Below are positions 45,623 to 49,602 of a stretch of 49,602 nt of DNA, in pieces (the first letter of the stretch is position 1; each line of letters starts with the position of its first letter). A model generated the notes under the pieces. That model was not told the origin of the DNA, ran no database searches, and was given only the letters and a program-made list of their open reading frames with translations. Made by a program: the position numbers and the translations under genes. The DNA comes from Actinomycetes bacterium (GTDB lineage Bacteria > Actinomycetota > Actinomycetes > Propionibacteriales > Propionibacteriaceae): assembly GCA_023392635.1 (NCBI GenBank), contig JAEVYS010000117.1, forward strand, positions 1 through 49,602. The letters are read 5' to 3'.

Positions 45623-45636
45623 CGCGCACTCCTTCG

Positions 45637-45650
45637 TGAGATCGCTCTCA
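45637..45650. promoter_or_regulatory. LacI-type operator candidate 3
   Basis: TGAGATCGCTCTCA has arms TGAGA/TCTCA around TCGC and is one base from the symmetric TGAGAGCGCTCTCA form known for LacI-family sugar repressors. It lies 15 bp before the GH3 start and 41 bp before the divergent TolB-like gene, so it could control both. Confidence 0.65.
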
Positions 45651-45690
45651 TAGACTGCCACACGCCGTCGCACAGTGAGAGGGTGGACCC

Positions 45691-46572
45691 ATGGAACAGC
45701 AGGCACGCCGATTGCGCCCCGGGCAGCGCTCCCAGCTGTTCACCTACGACCTCGCCACGGGCACCAGCACGCTGGTCACCGAATCGGCGGACCTGCTGTT
45801 CGAGGCGCCGAACTGGACACCGGACGGCGAGGCTCTCGTCGTCAACGGGGACGGGCTGCTGCACCGCGTCCCGGCCTCCGGCGGCGAACCGGAGCCGATC
45901 GAGGTGCCCGGCCTGCCCCTGGTCAACAACGACCACGTCCTGTCACCGGACGGCTCGCTGGCCTACGTGTCGGGCTTCGACGGGCACCTGCACGAGGTCG
46001 ACCTGGCCGCGCGCACCTCGCGCCGGGTGTCCAACGACCACGGCCCGGCCTTCGTCCACTTCCTGCACGGCATCTCGCCGGACGGACGGCTCCTCGCCTA
46101 CATCGGCATGGACCTGCTCCCGGACGGCGCGCGGACGAACATCTTCACCATCCCGGCGGCAGGCGGTGCCGACACCCGGCTCACCGACAGTGCCGCGCCG
46201 CACGACGGCTCGGAGTTCAGCCCCGACGGGGAGTGGATCTGGTTCAACTCGGAGCGGGGCTCGTCGACACCCGGGCACGCGCAGCTCTTCCGGATGCGCC
46301 CGGACGGCTCGGGGATCGAGCAGCTGACGGCCGACGAGCGGGTCAACTGGTTCCCGCACGTCTCCCCGGACGGCTCGAAGGTGGTCTACGTCAGCTTCCC
46401 GCCCGGTACCCTCGGCCACCCCGCCGACCTCGACGTGGTCATCCGCCTGCTCGGCGACGACGGGACGGGCACCGACCTCGTCCACCTCTTCGGCGGTCAG
46501 GGCACCATCAACGTCCCGAGCTGGGCCCCGGACAGCCGCCGGTTCGCCTACGTGGCCTACCCGCTGTCCTGA
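45691..46572 (+). CDS. TolB-like beta-propeller protein
   Basis: The product has 293 residues and no signal peptide. Repeated WxPDG/SPDG blades are visible: NWTPDGEALVVNG, LSPDGSLAYVSG, ISPDGRLLAYIG, FSPDGEWIWFNSE, VSPDGSKVVYVS and WAPDSRRFAYVAY, giving six blades of the PD40 kind. ATG 45691 has GAGAGGG upstream. Cytosolic members of this group are found beside glycoside-use genes in actinobacteria and may be sugar lyases or binding proteins; no catalytic residue can be named here. It is transcribed divergently from the GH3 gene across a 68-bp gap. Confidence 0.8.
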   Translation: MEQQARRLRPGQRSQLFTYDLATGTSTLVTESADLLFEAPNWTPDGEALVVNGDGLLHRVPASGGEPEPIEVPGLPLVNNDHVLSPDGSLAYVSGFDGHLHEVDLAARTSRRVSNDHGPAFVHFLHGISPDGRLLAYIGMDLLPDGARTNIFTIPAAGGADTRLTDSAAPHDGSEFSPDGEWIWFNSERGSSTPGHAQLFRMRPDGSGIEQLTADERVNWFPHVSPDGSKVVYVSFPPGTLGHPADLDVVIRLLGDDGTGTDLVHLFGGQGTINVPSWAPDSRRFAYVAYPLS

Positions 46573-46600
46573 CCGGGTGCGGCGGGGTACGGTCGCAGGC

Positions 46601-47110
46601 GTGACCGCTTCCCCTGTTGCCCGGCACGCCAGCCGGGTGATCACCGTTTCCGACCGCTGCGCCGCCGGGCAGGCACACGACGAGTCCGGGGCGGTGCTCG
46701 CGTCCGCGCTGGAGGAGGCCGGCTACGCCGTGGCGCGCAGCGTCGTCCCCGACGGCGAGGAGAGCGTCCGGCAGGCGCTCCTGGAGGCTCTCGACGCCGG
46801 CGCGCGACTGGTGGTCACGACCGGCGGCACCGGTGTCGGCCCGCGGGACCGCACCCCCGAGGGCACCCGCACCGTCCTGGACCGGCAGCTGCCGGGGATC
46901 GCGGAACTGATCCGGGCTGACGGGATGCTCCGCTCGCCGCACGCCGCCCTGACCAGGGGGATCGCCGGGGTGGTCGACGCCGTGGACGGCTCCGGCGGCG
47001 CGCTGGTGGTCAACCTCGCCGGCAGCCCGAGGGCGGCGGCCGAAGGCATCGCCGTCCTGCTGCCCCTGGTGCCCCACATCCTCGACCAGCTCACCGGAGG
47101 AGGGCACTGA
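46601..47110 (+). CDS. Molybdopterin-binding protein of the MoaB/Mog family
   Basis: The product has 169 residues. The core is ARLVVTTGGTGVGPRDRTPEGT, the adenylylation-site signature TTGGTG-x(3)-RD-x-TPE. SRVITVSDRCAAGQAHDESG at the N-terminus is also typical. It adenylates molybdopterin before metal insertion, or has a MoaB role; the two cannot be told apart here. The start is GTG 46601, preceded by TACGGT (46589-46594) in a leaderless-promoter position. The stop overlaps moaE (TGATG). Confidence 0.9.
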   Translation: MTASPVARHASRVITVSDRCAAGQAHDESGAVLASALEEAGYAVARSVVPDGEESVRQALLEALDAGARLVVTTGGTGVGPRDRTPEGTRTVLDRQLPGIAELIRADGMLRSPHAALTRGIAGVVDAVDGSGGALVVNLAGSPRAAAEGIAVLLPLVPHILDQLTGGGH

Positions 47111-47541
47111 TGCCGGTCGTGCTGGCGGAGGTCCGCGACGCGCCCGTCGAGGCCGCCGAATTGGCCGGGCTCGTGGGCCGCCCCGACGCCGGCGCACTGG
47201 TCGAGTTCGTGGGCGTCGTGCGGAATCACGACCCCCAGGCCGCCGGCGAGGTGGTGGCGCTCGACTACACCTGCCACCCGTCCGCGCCGGAACGCATCGG
47301 TCAGATCGTCGCCGAGGTCCTGGCCGACGCGGACCCGCAGGGCGAGTGCACCGTCGCCGCCGTCCATCGCATCGGCCGCCTGGTCGTCGGCGACAACGCG
47401 TTCCTGGTCGCGGTCTCCTCCGCGCACCGGAGGCTGGCCTTCGCCGTCTGCGCCGAGGTCGTCGAGCAGGTGAAGGCCCGCCTGCCCGTCTGGAAGCAGC
47501 AGTTCGAAGCCGACGGCAGCTACCGCTGGTCCGGCCTGTAG
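47110..47541 (+). CDS. moaE: Molybdopterin synthase catalytic subunit MoaE
   Basis: The product has 143 residues. GALVEFVGVVRNHDPQ (with the Arg that contacts the precursor), LDYTCHPSAPERIGQIVAEV and VKARLPVWKQQF are typical, including the two lysines of the active site. It inserts sulfur into precursor Z with MoaD. No moaD gene is visible in the window. It starts at ATG 47110, sharing a base with the preceding stop. Confidence 0.93.
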   Translation: MPVVLAEVRDAPVEAAELAGLVGRPDAGALVEFVGVVRNHDPQAAGEVVALDYTCHPSAPERIGQIVAEVLADADPQGECTVAAVHRIGRLVVGDNAFLVAVSSAHRRLAFAVCAEVVEQVKARLPVWKQQFEADGSYRWSGL

Positions 47542-47550
47542 CGGCGACCT

Positions 47551-47616
47551 GGACCGAATTGGGAACCGTCCCCAACACGGTCCGGACCGGATTGGGGACG
47601 GTTCCCAATTCGGTCC
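47551..47616. terminator. 66-bp near-perfect palindrome between convergent operons
   Basis: Two 33-nt halves (47551-47583 and 47584-47616) are reverse complements at 31 of 33 positions; the two mismatches are adjacent. The outer 25 bp pair perfectly (GGACCGAATTGGGAACCGTC begins the left arm), and the centre CGGTCCGGACCG is also self-complementary. It starts 9 bp after the moaE stop and ends 3 bp before the moaC stop, so a two-way terminator role is likely. The GGGAACCGTCCCCAA core looks like REP-type elements I recall from other bacteria. Confidence 0.75.
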
Positions 47617-47618
47617 GG

Positions 47619-48086
47619 TCAGCGGCTCCAGTCGCCGGAGCGTCCGCCCGATTTCGCCACCAGCCGGACGGACGCGATCTCCACCCGCCTGTCCAGGCCC
47701 TTCACCATGTCGACCACGGCGAGCGCAGCCACCGAGACGGCGGTCAGCGCCTCCATCTCCACCCCGGTGCGGTCGGCGGTGCGGACGCTGGCCCGCAGCG
47801 CGACACCCTCGTCCGTCACCTCCGCGTCCACGACCACCCCGTGCACACCGATGACGTGCGCGAGCGGCAGCAGCTCGGGCGTCCGCTTGGCTGCGGCGAT
47901 GCCGGCGATCCGGGCCACAGCGAGCACGTCACCCTTGGGCACCTCGCCGCCGCGCAGGGCCGCGACCACGCCCGGAGGGCAGCGGACGAACCCCTCGGCG
48001 GTCGCGGTGCGGACGGTGACGTCCTTGCCGGTGACGTCGACCATCCGCGCCTGCCCGGACGCGTCCAGGTGCGCGAACTCGCTCAC
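47619..48086 (-). CDS. moaC: Cyclic pyranopterin monophosphate synthase MoaC
   Basis: The product has 155 residues. It begins MSEFAHLDASGQARMVDVTG, with the family blocks KGDVLAVARIAGIAAAKRTP, GVEMEALTAVSVAALAVVDM and the catalytic Asp-x-x-Lys in VDMVKGLDR. The usual LCHPL motif is LAHVIG here: the histidine is kept, the cysteine and proline are not. It converts the MoaA product to cyclic pyranopterin. GTG 48086 overlaps the stop of the upstream moeB-like gene (GTGA). Confidence 0.93.
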   Translation of the reverse strand: MSEFAHLDASGQARMVDVTGKDVTVRTATAEGFVRCPPGVVAALRGGEVPKGDVLAVARIAGIAAAKRTPELLPLAHVIGVHGVVVDAEVTDEGVALRASVRTADRTGVEMEALTAVSVAALAVVDMVKGLDRRVEIASVRLVAKSGGRSGDWSR

Positions 48087-48874
48087 GGCCTCCTCCTCGG
48101 TGACAGCGGGACGGTCGCGGACGTGGCGGCCATCGTGTCCAGGTACAGCATGCGGCCGAACAGGGAGTCGCCGGCGCCGGTGACCAGCTTGATCGCCTCC
48201 GTCGCCATCAGCGCGCCCACCTGGCCGCACATCGCGCCCAGCACCCCCACCTGGGCCGCGGTCACCCATGTGTCCTGTGCCGGCGGCACGGGGTGCAGGT
48301 CGCGCAGGGTGATGCCGGGCACCGGCCCGTCCGGCGTGCGGGGGGCGTTCCAGAACACGCTCACCTGCGCCCTGGTCACCAGGACCGCGCCCCACACCAC
48401 CGGGATGCCGAGCGCTGCGCAGGTGTCGGAGATCAGGTAGCGGGTGGGGAAGTTGTCCACGGCGTCCAGCACGAGGTCGTAGCCACCGAGCACGGCCACG
48501 GCGTTGCCCGCGTCCAGCCGCAGCTCGTGCGCGACCACCCGGACGCCGGGGTCGAGCTCGTTCAGCCGCGCCGCTGCGCTCGCCGCCTTCGGCGTCCCGA
48601 TGCCCCCGGTGGCGTGCAGCACCTGCCGCTGGAGGTTGACCAGTTCGACCGCGTCCGCATCCACCACGCCCAGGGTGCCGACGCCGGCGGCCGCCAGGTA
48701 CAGCAGCGCGGGACTGCCGAGCCCACCCGCGCCGACCACGCACACCTTCGCCGCCCGCAGACGACGCTGCGCCAGCTCGCCGAGTTCGGGCACCGGCAGG
48801 TGGCGCGCGAACCGCTCGCGGTCGGACGCGGACAGCTCCGCGCCGGGCTCCACCAAGGGCGACAGCCTCACCAT
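48083..48874 (-). CDS. MoeB/ThiF-like adenylyltransferase lacking the usual cysteines
   Basis: The product has 263 residues. It has the E1-like core: ERFARHLPVPELGELAQRRL, VVGAGGLGSPALLYLAAAGV (ATP binding), VDADAVELVNLQRQVLH and LDAVDNFPTRYLI. These would adenylate the C-terminus of MoaD or ThiS. Where relatives have CxxC-type zinc ligands and a Cys in SCAEAGVLG, this protein reads TWVTAAQVGVLGAMCGQVG, and the C-terminus LSPRRRP has no second CxxC. No rhodanese domain is present. ATG 48874 overlaps the end of mobA. Confidence 0.85.
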   Translation of the reverse strand: MVRLSPLVEPGAELSASDRERFARHLPVPELGELAQRRLRAAKVCVVGAGGLGSPALLYLAAAGVGTLGVVDADAVELVNLQRQVLHATGGIGTPKAASAAARLNELDPGVRVVAHELRLDAGNAVAVLGGYDLVLDAVDNFPTRYLISDTCAALGIPVVWGAVLVTRAQVSVFWNAPRTPDGPVPGITLRDLHPVPPAQDTWVTAAQVGVLGAMCGQVGALMATEAIKLVTGAGDSLFGRMLYLDTMAATSATVPLSPRRRP

Positions 48875-49464
48875 TCGACGGGTCCTCCCTGCCGCGACCA
48901 GCGCTCCGCATCCCCCGGGGTGTCCAGGTCGTCCACGACCGCAGCGCCCGGCTCCACGCCCAGGAGTGCCAGTGGTTCCAGCAGCCGCCACATCGCGGTC
49001 AGGGGCGGGTCGCCGCGCTCGGCCAGCCGCCGTCCCAGCGACGTCGTCCGGTAGCAGCCGAGGAGCCACTGCAGGCGTCCGTCCGCATCGAGCAGGCAGG
49101 CGCCGTCGTGCTCGGGCCCCGGCTCGGCACCCAGCAGGGCCGCCACCGCCTGCTCGGCGCCGGGGAGGTCGCTGGCCAGCAGGAGGGTCCAGGGCGATGG
49201 GTTCGCCCCGTTCCCGGCGAGCTCGGCGAAGCCGGCCTCCACCCCTGCCACCGGACCGCCGAACGGCGGCTCCTCCCTGGTCAGCAGGACGCCGTCCGGC
49301 ACCTCGACGTCACCGACCACCACGATGCGACGTGCACCGGCGACCGCGGCCAGCGCGACGTCCAGCAGGCGGCGTCCGCCCACCCGCACCTCGGGCTTGT
49401 TGACCCCGCCCAGCCGGGAGCCGCGCCCGCCGGCCAGCACGATCGCGTCGACCTCGGTGATCAC
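48868..49464 (-). CDS. mobA: Molybdenum cofactor guanylyltransferase MobA-like
   Basis: The product has 198 residues. The nucleotide-binding start is AIVLAGGRGSRLGGVNKPEV (family LAGGxSxRMGxDK, with Asn in place of Asp), and TREEPPFGGPVAGVEAGFAE and LLASDLPG are the GTP/metal regions. It attaches GMP to the molybdenum cofactor. GTG 49464 overlaps the moeA stop (GTGA) and has GAGG 5 nt upstream; GTG 49470 is a poorer choice. The last residues overlap the next gene by 7 nt. Confidence 0.85.
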   Translation of the reverse strand: MITEVDAIVLAGGRGSRLGGVNKPEVRVGGRRLLDVALAAVAGARRIVVVGDVEVPDGVLLTREEPPFGGPVAGVEAGFAELAGNGANPSPWTLLLASDLPGAEQAVAALLGAEPGPEHDGACLLDADGRLQWLLGCYRTTSLGRRLAERGDPPLTAMWRLLEPLALLGVEPGAAVVDDLDTPGDAERWSRQGGPVEW

Positions 49465-49602
49465 AGCCACCTCACCGCCAGCCGGTCGCCGGGCTCGACG
49501 GTGTCCACGTCCTCGGCCACCGAGGCGATCCCGTCCGCGTCGGCCAGCGACGTCACCACATGGGACGCCGAGCCCCGCGCGTGCGCCGGCACGGCCACGA
49601 GC
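49461..49602 (-). CDS. moeA: Molybdopterin molybdenumtransferase MoeA, C-terminal end
   Basis: Only the last 46 codons are in the window, running off its right edge. They read ARGSASHVVTSLADADGIAS and EDVDTVEPGDRLAVRWL, matching the C-terminal domain of MoeA (GSH-x-LTSLA-x-A, then a GD-x-V end strand). MoeA inserts molybdenum into adenylated molybdopterin. The TGA at 49463-49461 overlaps the mobA start. The position beside mobA, moeB and moaC supports the call. Confidence 0.75.
   Translation of the reverse strand, partial: LVAVPAHARGSASHVVTSLADADGIASVAEDVDTVEPGDRLAVRWL

Noticed and set aside
42902..46327. A plus-strand open frame of 1141 codons
   Set aside because: It is antisense to tatA and the GH3 gene; its composition (Gly/Arg/Val/His-rich, no domain) is that of a GC-rich shadow frame. 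The same holds for the long frames 39622-43086, 32728-35265 and 7421-9910.

Overview
The window is GC-rich, tightly packed chromosomal DNA. GTG starts are common, stops and starts often overlap (GTGA/ATGA), and several promoters look leaderless. Together with SAF/CpaB-like, DUF4012, 13E12-type HNH (DUF222) and DUF559 family genes, this points to an actinobacterium. Propionibacteriales is the most likely order, but this is inferred from gene content only. I see no rRNA, CRISPR array, transposase or phage gene.

Layout. (1) 0-3.7 kb: housekeeping genes: the end of 5-formyl-THF cyclo-ligase, an FmdB zinc ribbon protein, a SAF-domain protein, MscL, and on the minus strand a UDP-glucose pyrophosphorylase with a small coupled gene. 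(2) 3.7-12.7 kb: tRNA-Arg(CCT), a PadR/membrane-protein operon with a palindromic operator, a broken DUF559 gene, a 1244-residue XRE-STAND-WD40 protein, a secreted protein and a DUF4012 protein. Two identical 42-nt hairpins lie at or after the 3' ends of the DUF559 pseudogene and the STAND gene. (3) 13.3-29 kb: a Wzx/Wzy-type exopolysaccharide locus. It has a priming sugar transferase, five glycosyltransferases, GDP-fucose synthesis (gmd, fcl), a polymerase, a flippase, an acetyltransferase, a Wzz/BY-kinase and its phosphatase. Its centre (about 17-27 kb) is visibly less GC-rich than the flanks, which suggests acquired DNA. (4) 29-30.4 kb: an HNH endonuclease gene behind a strong leaderless promoter.

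(5) 30.5-46.6 kb: a glycoside-use locus on the minus strand. A GH2 beta-mannosidase, a Tat-type lipoprotein binding protein, two permeases, two ATPases, a GH1 and a GH3 form one apparent unit. A tatA gene and a second GH3 follow upstream, and a divergent TolB-like propeller gene faces them. Three LacI-type operator sites sharing a TGWGAGCG half-site mark three of the promoters, which suggests one regulator located outside the window. The transporter is of the peptide (Dpp/Opp) type but is embedded among glycosidases, so it probably imports oligosaccharides. (6) 46.6-49.6 kb: molybdenum cofactor genes: a MoaB/Mog-like gene and moaE on the plus strand, converging on moaC, moeB-like, mobA and moeA on the minus strand. 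A 66-bp almost perfect palindrome separates the two arms.

The strongest leads beyond routine annotation are the XRE-STAND-TM-WD40 protein, the two hairpin families (42-nt pair and 66-bp palindrome), the shared operator in the glycosidase locus, and a MoeB homologue that lacks the usual cysteines. I found nothing I can call a wholly new system with confidence.
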